From contig OZ247498.1 in the NCBI GenBank assembly GCA_965233675.1, forward strand, positions 4,970,559-5,034,558: a stretch of 64,000 bases of DNA, written 5' to 3'. The position numbers and the translations under genes are program-made. The stretch comes from SZUA-309 sp965233675 (GTDB lineage Bacteria; Pseudomonadota; Gammaproteobacteria; Pseudomonadales; Azotimanducaceae). The notes under the pieces were generated by a model, which did not search any database, had not been told where the DNA came from, and saw only the letters and a list, made by a program, of their open reading frames with translations. This document shows positions 52,479-60,413 of this stretch, piece by piece (the first letter of the stretch is position 1; every line of letters begins with the position of its first letter).

Positions 52479-54448
52479 GCCTGATGAAGCTGGCCCCGGA
52501 AACCGTGCGCCTGCGGCGGGTGGCCAAGGCCCACGCCATGGGGGAATTCTCCATGGCCGAATACCGGCAGGCCCGTCGTGAAGTGATCGACAACTTCGAG
52601 CCCTACCGCGTCGCGGAAGATGATACCCAGCCCAGACTGCCGTCGGATGCGGCCCTGCAGGCCGAGGCCCCCCTGCGTTCTGCCGAGGCGGACGTGGAGA
52701 AACGTCGCTGGCCCCTCTGGCTGGGCGGTGGCCTGATTCTCCTCTGCCTGCTGACTGCCAATCGGTTGCTGGCGGCGGAATCGGCTGGCGCAGAATCGGC
52801 TGGCGCAGAAATGGACCTGTCCATTCCCGCCGTGGCGGCTCGGGATCCGAACCCGGCGACCAGCCCCCGGCTGCCTGTCAGCCGTGTGGTGCTGGATGAC
52901 GCGCTCGCGGCCCTGGACGGCGTCGAGGACGAGACACTGCAGACCGTGATCGACACCAGGCTCAAAGCGATCAGGAAGCGCAATACGCCTGGCCATCATG
53001 GCTTCACCGCGGCTGAACTCGAAGAAGTCGGTCGGTTTCTGAATGCGCTGGGTGTGCATGATGCGAATGCGGAACTCAGTGCCCGTGACGCGGCGGATCT
53101 GTCCGCGCTCCTGACCGATCAGAAAACCCGGCGCGGACTCTCCGTGATCGAACTGGAAGAGATTGCCGGTGCGGTGCAGAGCCATCTGCGTGAGGCCGGA
53201 TATTTTCTGGCGGTGGCCTATCTGCCAGCGCAGCAGGTGGTGGATGGAGAAGTGACCATCGCCGCCCTGCCGGGTGTGCTGGGCGATGTGCAGGTAGCCG
53301 GCGGCAAAGATCGTCTGGGCCGACGCTTCAACGATCTCGTGGGCCGGCCGGTGACCCGTCGGGAGATCAATACGCGTCTGTATGCCTTGAATCAGGCTCA
53401 GGGCTTCTCCGCCCGGGCAAGCTTCGAGCCCGGAGACGACGTAGGAGAAACCCGGCTGAATCTGGATGTGCTGGAATCCCGCGCCCTGCAGGGCCAGATT
53501 GCGCTGGACAACTACGGCGACGACCACACCGGCAAGCAGCGGCTGGTGCTGGATGGTGATCTCATCAACCCGACAGGCCGCGGTGACGTGCTGAGTGCGG
53601 GGCTGATCGCTGCCATCGACCCTGACAATCAGTTTCTCGGTTACATAGATTACACGGCACCTGCAGGCAATCGCAGGCAGTTGCGGGCCCGGCTGGCCAG
53701 AAATGATTTCAGCACCGCTGACGTCGATGGCGACGGCTGGTTGTTCGATGCCGTGCTGGAGACCTTTCTGCACCGTGATCAGCTCACCGGACTTTCCTGG
53801 GAACTGGGTCTGGGCCATCACGAACTCGACTGGGCAGACGTGAATGCCGATATCGCGCAATCGGTGAACGTGTTCTCTGCCGCGCTCAACGTCCGCAGGG
53901 TATGGGATGAGTCCCGGATTGCGGCCGACTTCAGGCTTTACGCAGATGCAGGCACGATCGATGGTGATACCTTCGCGGGTCAGGAAGACGGCTTCTGGGA
54001 TCTTGGCTTTTCGTTGTTCGGCTGGCATCCGTTTGATCTTGACTGGTTGCCCGGGCGCCAGAAATTCTCCATGGAACTGAAAGGGCAGCTGGCCGGCAGC
54101 CAGTTGCCGAGCACCCGCAGGATGTCGCTGGGTGGCATCGGTGCGGCCCGGGGATTCGACCGGGATATCTACCTGGCCGACCAGGGAATGTTGCTGCGCG
54201 GCGATCTGAGCACGCCCCTGGCATTGGGCGAACTCGTGCTGTTCGCGGACATTGCCTATGGCAAGAACGAGAACGAAATCTACTCGGACTGGGCTCATCT
54301 GGCCGATCTGGGTCTGGCCTGGGATGTGCGGCTGGGCCCGCATTTCCTGAGTTCGCTCTCCTGGGCCGTACCCATCACCCACAAAGCCTCCGGAGGTCTT
54401 GACGATGAAGGCGCGATGTTCTTCTGGTCCTTACGCTATGTCCGCTGA
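52475..54448 (+). CDS. TpsB/FhaC/ShlB-family transporter with cytosolic N-terminal extension
   Basis: A 657-residue two-partner-secretion outer-membrane protein. Residues 1-78 are charged with no signal (helical MGEFSMAEYRQARREVIDNF, SHOCT-like), then a hydrophobic helix at 79-98 (WLGGGLILLCLLTANRLLAA), then POTRA-type domains (about 133-345; GYFLAVAYLPAQQVVDGEVTI, GRPVTRREINTRLYALNQAQG), then a ShlB-type barrel (QGQIALDNYGDDHTGKQRL, LGGIGAARGFDRDIY, WSLRYVR at the end). The barrel loop 6 VRGF-like motif reads ARGF. The SHOCT-like start is unusual, as TpsB proteins normally begin with a signal peptide. A 15-bp duplication at 52781-52810 gives ESAGA twice. Confidence 0.88.
   Translation: MSLMKLAPETVRLRRVAKAHAMGEFSMAEYRQARREVIDNFEPYRVAEDDTQPRLPSDAALQAEAPLRSAEADVEKRRWPLWLGGGLILLCLLTANRLLAAESAGAESAGAEMDLSIPAVAARDPNPATSPRLPVSRVVLDDALAALDGVEDETLQTVIDTRLKAIRKRNTPGHHGFTAAELEEVGRFLNALGVHDANAELSARDAADLSALLTDQKTRRGLSVIELEEIAGAVQSHLREAGYFLAVAYLPAQQVVDGEVTIAALPGVLGDVQVAGGKDRLGRRFNDLVGRPVTRREINTRLYALNQAQGFSARASFEPGDDVGETRLNLDVLESRALQGQIALDNYGDDHTGKQRLVLDGDLINPTGRGDVLSAGLIAAIDPDNQFLGYIDYTAPAGNRRQLRARLARNDFSTADVDGDGWLFDAVLETFLHRDQLTGLSWELGLGHHELDWADVNADIAQSVNVFSAALNVRRVWDESRIAADFRLYADAGTIDGDTFAGQEDGFWDLGFSLFGWHPFDLDWLPGRQKFSMELKGQLAGSQLPSTRRMSLGGIGAARGFDRDIYLADQGMLLRGDLSTPLALGELVLFADIAYGKNENEIYSDWAHLADLGLAWDVRLGPHFLSSLSWAVPITHKASGGLDDEGAMFFWSLRYVR
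52781..52810. repeat. 15-bp tandem duplication inside the tpsB-like gene
   Basis: TCGGCTGGCGCAGAA occurs at 52781-52795 and 52796-52810 with no mismatch. It encodes two ESAGA units, right after the predicted membrane helix, in a linker where length changes are tolerated. Confidence 0.9.
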
Positions 54449-54710
54449 TCACAACCCGGGAATCCGCCCGTTCCGGGTGTTGCCGGTCGCCGCGCTGGCC
54501 CTCTGGTTTGTCGCCTCTGCCGCTGCGGCCGCCGATGCGCCGTTGCCGGTGCCGCCGGAAGCCGAAGCCGCCTATCAGGATCTGCGGGAAAAATCCGGCG
54601 CCGGTCCTGCCGATCCCGAAAAGCAGCTCGACGAGGCCATTTTCACGGAGATTTCAGCCTTGACGATTCCGGAAATAGGGATTGCACTTCCGGCAGATCA
54701 GGAACACTGA
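54438..54710 (+). CDS. Small exported protein overlapping the TPS transporter gene
   Basis: A 90-residue protein with a signal peptide (FRVLPVAALALWFVASAAAAA) and a short acidic, Pro-rich mature part ending IGIALPADQEH. ATG 54438 overlaps the transporter gene by 11 bp, so it is translated in linkage. It does not resemble a TpsA exoprotein (no TPS domain, far too small). It could be an accessory or a stub of a lost substrate. The frame is open and in context, which supports a real gene. Confidence 0.65.
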   Translation: MSADHNPGIRPFRVLPVAALALWFVASAAAAADAPLPVPPEAEAAYQDLREKSGAGPADPEKQLDEAIFTEISALTIPEIGIALPADQEH

Positions 54711-54984
54711 GCCGGACTTTATACACACGCCGGTAGAATAGGTCGTCAAACCGCAAAGATGGGCGGTTTCATTCGCGTTCTGCTTTATGTCAGCCTCTTA
54801 AGCCTCTGTATTTAAAGGATTTATTCGATTACAGATCGGTGACGGTCTTGTTAGGCTGCTTTCCACAACCCGTTTCCAGCCTGCTCGGCCAAATCAGTTA
54901 TCCAGAGAGTTATCCACAGGCTGGCAGTGATTCGCGCCGGCCTCTACAGTAGCCGTTTCCCCAGACACCTAAGCGGGAGGCAGG
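54711..54984. other. Intergenic region of about 270 bp
   Basis: It has a stem AAACCGC (54748-54754) with GCGGTTT (54763-54769) and no T-run, and two DnaA-box-like 9-mers: TTATCCAGA (54898-54906) and TTATCCACA (54910-54918). It ends with AGCGGGAGG, the ribosome site of the next gene. No open frame or known RNA was found. Confidence 0.45.
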
Positions 54985-56370
54985 ATGAGCGATTCGGGTG
55001 CTGATGAGCGGTTACTCGCCGAAAAAATAGCCAGTTTCCGGGAACGGGGCGCCACTCGAGTGAAGCTGGCGCTGACCGATGTGGATGGCGTTCTGCGCGG
55101 AAAGTATGTGGGGCTGGACAAGTTCCAGGGCCTGCTGCAGAAAGGCGGAGGCTTCTGCGACTGCGTGTTCGGCTGGGACGTGGACGATCAGCTCTATGAC
55201 GAGGGCCGTTTCACCGGCTGGCATACCGGATTTCCGGATGCCCGGTACCGGCTGCTCACCGACAGCGAACGATGGCTGGACGACGAAGCCTGCCCGCTGT
55301 TTCTCGGTGAGTTCGTAGCCGACGACGGGTCCGACCACCCGCTCTGTCCGCGCACGCGTTTGAGAACGGTGCTGGAGAGCCTGGCCGAGCGCGGTCTGCA
55401 TATGCGCTCCGGCTACGAATACGAGTTCTTCGTGTTCAGGGAAACGCCGCACTCGGTGCGGGAAAAAGGCTACCGGAATCTCACCCCACTCACACCGGGC
55501 AACTTCGGCTACTCGGTGCTCAGGGCATCGAGCGAGTCCGATCGTTTCAATGGTCTGATGACGCTCTGCGAACGTCTTAACATGCCGCTGGAAGGTCTGC
55601 ATTGCGAAACCGGCCCCGGGGTGTGGGAGGCGGCTCTGCAGGTGACAGACGGCATGAACGCTGCGGACCGGGCCAACCTCTTCGAGACGTTCGCCAAGGT
55701 GTTTTTTCAGCGGCAGGAGTGCATGGCCACCTTCATGGCCAAATGGTCCATGGACTATCCCGGTCAGAGCGGTCACTTCCACGTGAGTCTGGTGGACGAC
55801 AAAGGCGCCAATGTTTTTCATGACCCGGAAGATCCTGCCGGCATGAGCGAACTGCAGAAGCGGGCGCTGGCAGGGCTGCAGCAGTTCCTGCCGGAATTGC
55901 TCGTGCTTCTGGCGCCGACCATCAACGCCCACACCCGACTGGTGAAAGGTGCCTGGGCGCCCACCGCATCCACCTGGGGTATCGAAAACCGCACGGCAGC
56001 CCTTCGGGTGATTCCTGGTGGCCAGTCATCTCAGCGACTGGAATGCCGCGTGCCCGGGGCAGACGCGAATCCTTATCTCGTTGCGGCCGCGGTTGGTGCT
56101 GCCATGCTTGCGGGTATCGAACGTGAGTACGATCCCATGGATCCCGTGCAGGGCAATGCCTATGACGTGGAGGATGAACTGCCGGAAGGGCTGAGATTCC
56201 CGGAAGGGCTTCGGGCGGCGGCCGAACGCTTCGCCGAATCCGGTGTCGCAAGGCAGTATCTGGGTGAAGACTTCGTTGATCATTTCGCGATGACCCGAAT
56301 CTGGGAATGCCGGGAGCGGGACCGTAATCTGGATAGCTGGCAGCTGGAGCGCTACTTTGAAATCATCTGA
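54985..56370 (+). CDS. Glutamine synthetase family protein (PuuA-like)
   Basis: A 461-residue glutamine synthetase-fold ligase. Seen: VKLALTDVDGVLRGKYV, GYEYEFFVF, GPGVWEAAL, GQSGHFHVSL in place of the HIHQSL of true GlnA, TINAHTRLVKGAWAPTASTWGIENRTAALRV, and ECRVPGADANPYL. These variants fit gamma-glutamylamine synthetases (PuuA type) or related ligases rather than GlnA. The GATase gene that follows overlaps it by 14 bp and could hydrolyse or supply the glutamyl group. Confidence 0.88.
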   Translation: MSDSGADERLLAEKIASFRERGATRVKLALTDVDGVLRGKYVGLDKFQGLLQKGGGFCDCVFGWDVDDQLYDEGRFTGWHTGFPDARYRLLTDSERWLDDEACPLFLGEFVADDGSDHPLCPRTRLRTVLESLAERGLHMRSGYEYEFFVFRETPHSVREKGYRNLTPLTPGNFGYSVLRASSESDRFNGLMTLCERLNMPLEGLHCETGPGVWEAALQVTDGMNAADRANLFETFAKVFFQRQECMATFMAKWSMDYPGQSGHFHVSLVDDKGANVFHDPEDPAGMSELQKRALAGLQQFLPELLVLLAPTINAHTRLVKGAWAPTASTWGIENRTAALRVIPGGQSSQRLECRVPGADANPYLVAAAVGAAMLAGIEREYDPMDPVQGNAYDVEDELPEGLRFPEGLRAAAERFAESGVARQYLGEDFVDHFAMTRIWECRERDRNLDSWQLERYFEII

Positions 56371-57118
56371 AGTTGATATTGCCATTCTGGCCACCGACGA
56401 AGTCCGGGAAGCCTATATCGACCAGCACGGCGACTACCCGGATATGTTCCGGGTGCTGCTCGAGCAGGCGGCCGGTGACCGACCCGAGCCGGTATCACTC
56501 AAGCTCACCAACTACGATGCTCGCAGATCGGAGTTCCCGGCCCCGGATGCGCATCCCGCTTATCTGATTACCGGCAGCAGGCTTTCCGTGTATGACGATG
56601 AACCCTGGATTGCCGCGCTGGCAGAATTTCTGAAAGCGGTGCTCCGTGCTGGCGGCAAGGTGATCGGTATCTGTTTCGGACATCAGCTCATGGCCCATTT
56701 CTTTGGTGGCAGAACCGAGCGTTCGAGCCAGGGATGGGGTGTGGGGGTGCAGGAAAACCGGACCGTCTCCCGGGAAGCCTGGATGGGGGAAGGCGATGAC
56801 CGGATGAATCTGCTTGCCAGCCACAAGGATCAGGTGACCCGTATGCCGGAGGGGGCGAAGCTCATCGTGACCAGTGAGTTCTGTCCGGTGGGTGGTTTTG
56901 TGATGGGCGATCAGGTGCTCACGCTGCAGGGGCATCCGGAGTTCAGGAAGGCGTACTCCAGGGAACTCATGAACATGCGCCGGGCGCTTATCGGTGAGGA
57001 CGTTTTCGAACTCGGGATGGCGTCGCTCGAGAAAGAGACGGACGACGACCGGGTCGGTCGCTGGATCATTGATTTCGTCGCGGGCTCCGCCGGCTCAAGC
57101 CAGGGGCATTCCCCGTGA
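56357..57118 (+). CDS. Class I glutamine amidotransferase-like protein
   Basis: A 253-residue class I GATase. Seen: nucleophile Cys in IGICFGHQLMAHFFGG, oxyanion features in YLITGSRLSVYDD, and the late His/Glu of LTLQGHPEF. It is of the GuaA-like free-standing type; gamma-glutamyl-hydrolase action in a PuuA/PuuD-like pathway is possible. Start TTG (56357), within the end of the GS gene, with GGAG seven bases before; no ATG is available. Its stop overlaps the GTG start of the next gene. Confidence 0.88.
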   Translation: MKSSEVDIAILATDEVREAYIDQHGDYPDMFRVLLEQAAGDRPEPVSLKLTNYDARRSEFPAPDAHPAYLITGSRLSVYDDEPWIAALAEFLKAVLRAGGKVIGICFGHQLMAHFFGGRTERSSQGWGVGVQENRTVSREAWMGEGDDRMNLLASHKDQVTRMPEGAKLIVTSEFCPVGGFVMGDQVLTLQGHPEFRKAYSRELMNMRRALIGEDVFELGMASLEKETDDDRVGRWIIDFVAGSAGSSQGHSP

Positions 57119-58008
57119 GCCAGCTGCTCAGAGCGGGCCTGATTGTCTGCCTGCTGGCCTCTGCCAGCGGCTGCAGCATCAAGATGCTGTACAACAACGC
57201 CGACCGTTTCGCGCGCTGGGCGGCGAACGACTACATTCAGATGGACGATGCTCAGGAGGCCTACTTCACCGCGGAAGTGGACGCTATCCATTACTGGCAT
57301 CGGACCACCGAGTTGCCGTTGTATGCCGACTATCTGGACTCCCTGCCCACCACGCTGGACAAGGAGGTGACGGAGAGTGAGGTACAGGCGGTTTTCGATA
57401 CGTTCTATGGCTGGTGGGAGGTGTTCGAAGAGAAAACCCTGCCATTTTTCACCGAAATGATGATGTCGCTTTCCGATGAGCAGGTCGCCCGGCTGCCGGA
57501 GCGGCTGGCGGAGGACAACGAGGCGTTTGCGGAGGATGAATTCGACAAATCACTCGATGACGTGCAGGCGGACTGGCGCAAGCAGTATGTGGATACCCTG
57601 AGCCGCTTCAGCGGCCGGCTTACCCGAACGCAGAAAGCCTATCTCGAGGCCCAGTCGGTTCGTTACGTGCCGCAGTTCGAGCTGTGGTCGGAATACCGGG
57701 CGCGCTGGCAGGCGGATCTGATGGATCTTCTGCGAACCCGGCGTCATGACCCGGAGGCCTTCACCGAGGCATTCGTTGCCCTTTCCGAAAACCGCGAGTC
57801 CTACTACGGCGAAGAACTCACGGCCGTGTTCGATTCGAACGAGAAGCTGGCCAGCGAAGTCACGGCCTGGCTGATCAACAATCTGACGGAGAAGCAGCGG
57901 GAACGGTTCTACGAGCGGATCGGCGAGATGGCCGACGACTTTCGCGAACTGGCGGCAGAGGTGCCGGATGAGGTTCCGGTCGGTGGCAGCTGTCTGGTGA
58001 CCTGTTAG
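57115..58008 (+). CDS. DUF6279 family lipoprotein
   Basis: A 297-residue lipoprotein with lipobox ASGC. Seen: LYNNADRFARWAANDYIQMDDAQEAYF, WHRTTELPLYADYLDSL, and long amphipathic helices rich in Glu and Arg, including LTRTQKAYLEAQSVRY, in agreement with the DUF6279 pattern. The family has no known function. Start GTG (57115), overlapping the previous stop by 4 bp (GTGA), so it belongs to the GS-GATase operon. Confidence 0.82.
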   Translation: MSQLLRAGLIVCLLASASGCSIKMLYNNADRFARWAANDYIQMDDAQEAYFTAEVDAIHYWHRTTELPLYADYLDSLPTTLDKEVTESEVQAVFDTFYGWWEVFEEKTLPFFTEMMMSLSDEQVARLPERLAEDNEAFAEDEFDKSLDDVQADWRKQYVDTLSRFSGRLTRTQKAYLEAQSVRYVPQFELWSEYRARWQADLMDLLRTRRHDPEAFTEAFVALSENRESYYGEELTAVFDSNEKLASEVTAWLINNLTEKQRERFYERIGEMADDFRELAAEVPDEVPVGGSCLVTC

Positions 58009-58019
58009 GTCCGGGCAGC

Positions 58020-58238
58020 CTAGAGCTTGCGTTCGTCATCCAGCACCAGCCAGGCGATCAGGTATGCCGCAGCGGTGATCTTCGGCATGAACAGTCCGCA
58101 GACGATCACTGCCACTCGGACGAACGCCGGGTCCGTATCCAGATAGCGGGCGAAACCGGCGCAGACGCCGGCAACCCATCCTTCCCGACTGTCCAGCGTT
58201 ATCCGTTTTCTGATCCGATCCAGGGTCGAGTTGGCCAT
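58020..58238 (-). CDS. PspC-domain protein
   Basis: A 72-residue PspC protein. Seen: REGWVAGVCAGFARYLDTDPAFVRVAVIVCGLF with the membrane helix. PspC domain proteins sense or signal envelope stress; short stand-alone forms are common. ATG 58236-58238 is chosen, with AAGGAG before. It is preceded on the same strand by a small membrane gene at 58273-58539. Confidence 0.88.
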   Translation of the reverse strand: MANSTLDRIRKRITLDSREGWVAGVCAGFARYLDTDPAFVRVAVIVCGLFMPKITAAAYLIAWLVLDDERKL

Positions 58239-58272
58239 GTTTCTGTTTTCTCCTTGAGACACGTTCATCTGC

Positions 58273-58539
58273 TTATGCCTTGAGGCCCACATGGGCGAGT
58301 ACCCAGTCGCCGATCCGGCTCGCCGCACCATCGATGGTGATGGGCGCCGGGGTGTAGGTCGGCTCTATGGCGGCACTTGCGAACATGCCGAACAGGAGGA
58401 ACACGACCGCCAGAAGAATCATCGCCACCAGCGAGGCGCGTGGGTGGCTGAGCCGCGACATGCGCATGTCTGAGATGGTCGGGCCGTATTCGATGTGGGT
58501 CGTCTTACCGTGCACTGTTTTTTCTCTGAGTCTGTTCAT
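58273..58539 (-). CDS. Small membrane protein upstream of pspC-like gene
   Basis: An 88-residue protein with one central hydrophobic helix (ASLVAMILLAVVFLLFGMFASAA). Basic residues before it suggest a cytosolic N-terminus. No family recognised. It lies 34 bp upstream of the PspC gene and is probably co-transcribed. ATG start at 58539; an open frame extends to 58584. Confidence 0.65.
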   Translation of the reverse strand: MNRLREKTVHGKTTHIEYGPTISDMRMSRLSHPRASLVAMILLAVVFLLFGMFASAAIEPTYTPAPITIDGAASRIGDWVLAHVGLKA

Positions 58540-58790
58540 GAGGAAAATCCCTTTGTCCTCTCCTGTACTCAAAGGTCGTGCCAATCCTGGAACCCCGTAT
58601 TTTCAGGGGCCTGACGGGGTGTGAGCAGTTTGATCTGGTGAAAAATGCCAAGAGTTGGTTATTTCGAATGGTCTTCTGCGGACAGGTGGCCGGGGAGGTG
58701 CCGGGGAGGAACAGGTGCGCTTGCTCTCAGTCCCGGTCATCTAGTTAGATGCGGGTTCATCAGCTTAATCCGAGTATTCAGGGGGAAGGC

Positions 58791-60413
58791 ATGGATTTTC
58801 ACTTCGCAACGGCCTGGGAAGCAGTGGCCGACCACTGCGGCAGCCGGCTTGCCATCATCACCGATCAGCGCAGACTCAGCTGGCGGGATCTGGAAGACCG
58901 GGCCGCGCGCCTTGCTCAGGTGCTCACCGACCATGGTCTCGGTGCCGACGCCAAGGTGGGTACGTACCTGCACAACTGCGCCGAGTACATCGAGTCCCAG
59001 TTCGCTGCCTTCAAGATTCGGGGCTGCCCCATCAACGTGAATTACCGGTACAAGGCGGACGAACTCGTTTACCTGCTGGATAACGCCGATGCCGAAGCCG
59101 TAGTTTTCCAGGCCTGCTATGCCATGCGCATCTGGGAGATCCGGGATCAACTGCCCAAGGTGAAGGTCTTCATTCAGGTGGATGATGGCACCGAGGCCCT
59201 GCTCGATGGCGCCATCGATTACGAAACAGCCATTACCCGCAGCAATCCGATGCCACGGATCGAGCGTGCGGCGTCGGATGTCTACATGCTCTATACAGGC
59301 GGCACCACCGGCATGCCGAAGGGCGTGATGTATCCGGGCGGAGAATTCTGCTTCAACCTGACGGCCCTCGGCGCGATGAGCCGGGAGCTCGAGCCGCCGC
59401 CTTCGATCGAGGCCCTGCCCGGGTATCTGGCAGCGGTGTCCAGCCCACCGACCACCCTGGTCGCCTGTCCGCTGATGCATGGAACGGGCATGTGGCTGGG
59501 GGCCATGGTGCCCATGTCTGCCGGCGGTACGGTGGTTCTGACTTCGAAGCTCGGTCTCGACCCGGATCTGCTCTGGGGCATGGTGGAGGAAAACGACGTG
59601 ACCGACATGGTGATCGTTGGTGATGCCTTCGCCCGGCCGTTGCTGAACGCCCTGGACGAAGCTCGGAAGCGCGGCCATGCCTACGACATCTCCTCGCTGG
59701 AGCGGATGACTTCCAGCGGGGTCATGTGGAGTTCGGACATCAAGCAGGGGCTGCTGCGTCACCACGACATGGTTCTGCAGGACATCATGGGCTCGTCTGA
59801 AGGCGGTATGGGTTCTTCGCTGACCACCCGGGAAGGGGCTGCACAGACGGCAAAGTTCGAACTGAACGATGGGGTGGCGGTCTTTACGGACGATGGTCGA
59901 CGGGTCGAGCCCGGTTCGGGCGAGATCGGCAGGATCGCTACCAGCGGCAGCGTTCCCATCGGCTACTACAAGGATCCGGACAAATCGGCAGAGACGTTCC
60001 GGGAGATCGACGGAGTGCGCTACAGCTTTCCCGGTGACTACGCCCAGGTGGAAGCGGATGGCAGCATCACTCTGCTGGGTCGCGGCAGTGTGTGCATCAA
60101 CACGGCCGGGGAGAAGGTGTTCCCCGAAGAAGTGGAGGAAGCCGTGAAGCTGCATCCGGCTGTGATGGATTGCCTGGTGGTGGGCTTGCCGGACGAGCGG
60201 TTTGGCGAGCGGGTGGTCGCCGTGGCGTCCTATCGCCAGGGTGAGAGTTGTGAGGAATCGGCGGTGATTGATTTCACCCGGGAACATCTGGCCGGATTCA
60301 AGCTGCCGAAACATGTGCTGTTTGTCGATCAGGTGCAACGGGCACCGAACGGTAAGGCGGACTACAAGTGGGCGAAACGAACCGCAGAGGCTGCGTACGG
60401 AGACCGACGATGA
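58791..60413 (+). CDS. Acyl-CoA synthetase (AMP-dependent)
   Basis: A 540-residue adenylate-forming enzyme. Seen: the P-loop YTGGTTGMPKG, GSSEGGMGSS, and the C-terminal hinge with YSFPGDYAQVEADGSITLLGRGSVCINTAGEKVFPEEVEEAV, and the lysine of PNGKADYKWAK. It would activate a carboxylic acid to the acyl-CoA; the closest functional types are fatty, cholate- or terpenoid-type acyl-CoA ligases. ATG 58791 with GGGGGAAGG before it. Its last bases overlap the next start (ATGA), so it is in an operon with the CoA-transferase. Confidence 0.92.
   Translation: MDFHFATAWEAVADHCGSRLAIITDQRRLSWRDLEDRAARLAQVLTDHGLGADAKVGTYLHNCAEYIESQFAAFKIRGCPINVNYRYKADELVYLLDNADAEAVVFQACYAMRIWEIRDQLPKVKVFIQVDDGTEALLDGAIDYETAITRSNPMPRIERAASDVYMLYTGGTTGMPKGVMYPGGEFCFNLTALGAMSRELEPPPSIEALPGYLAAVSSPPTTLVACPLMHGTGMWLGAMVPMSAGGTVVLTSKLGLDPDLLWGMVEENDVTDMVIVGDAFARPLLNALDEARKRGHAYDISSLERMTSSGVMWSSDIKQGLLRHHDMVLQDIMGSSEGGMGSSLTTREGAAQTAKFELNDGVAVFTDDGRRVEPGSGEIGRIATSGSVPIGYYKDPDKSAETFREIDGVRYSFPGDYAQVEADGSITLLGRGSVCINTAGEKVFPEEVEEAVKLHPAVMDCLVVGLPDERFGERVVAVASYRQGESCEESAVIDFTREHLAGFKLPKHVLFVDQVQRAPNGKADYKWAKRTAEAAYGDRR

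Noticed and set aside
52160..54382. 740-codon minus-strand frame under the TPS transporter
   Set aside because: It is opposite the kinase end and the transporter gene, both with clear domains; its composition (Arg/Gln/His-rich) is that of an antisense shadow.
54748..54769. Hairpin with GCAAAGATGGGCGG as a riboswitch fragment
   Set aside because: It lacks the paired helices and conserved bases of the c-di-GMP and other known classes; only a simple stem is certain.
58737..60338. 533-codon minus-strand frame under the acyl-CoA synthetase
   Set aside because: Full overlap with a well-supported AMP-ligase gene and no domain of its own.
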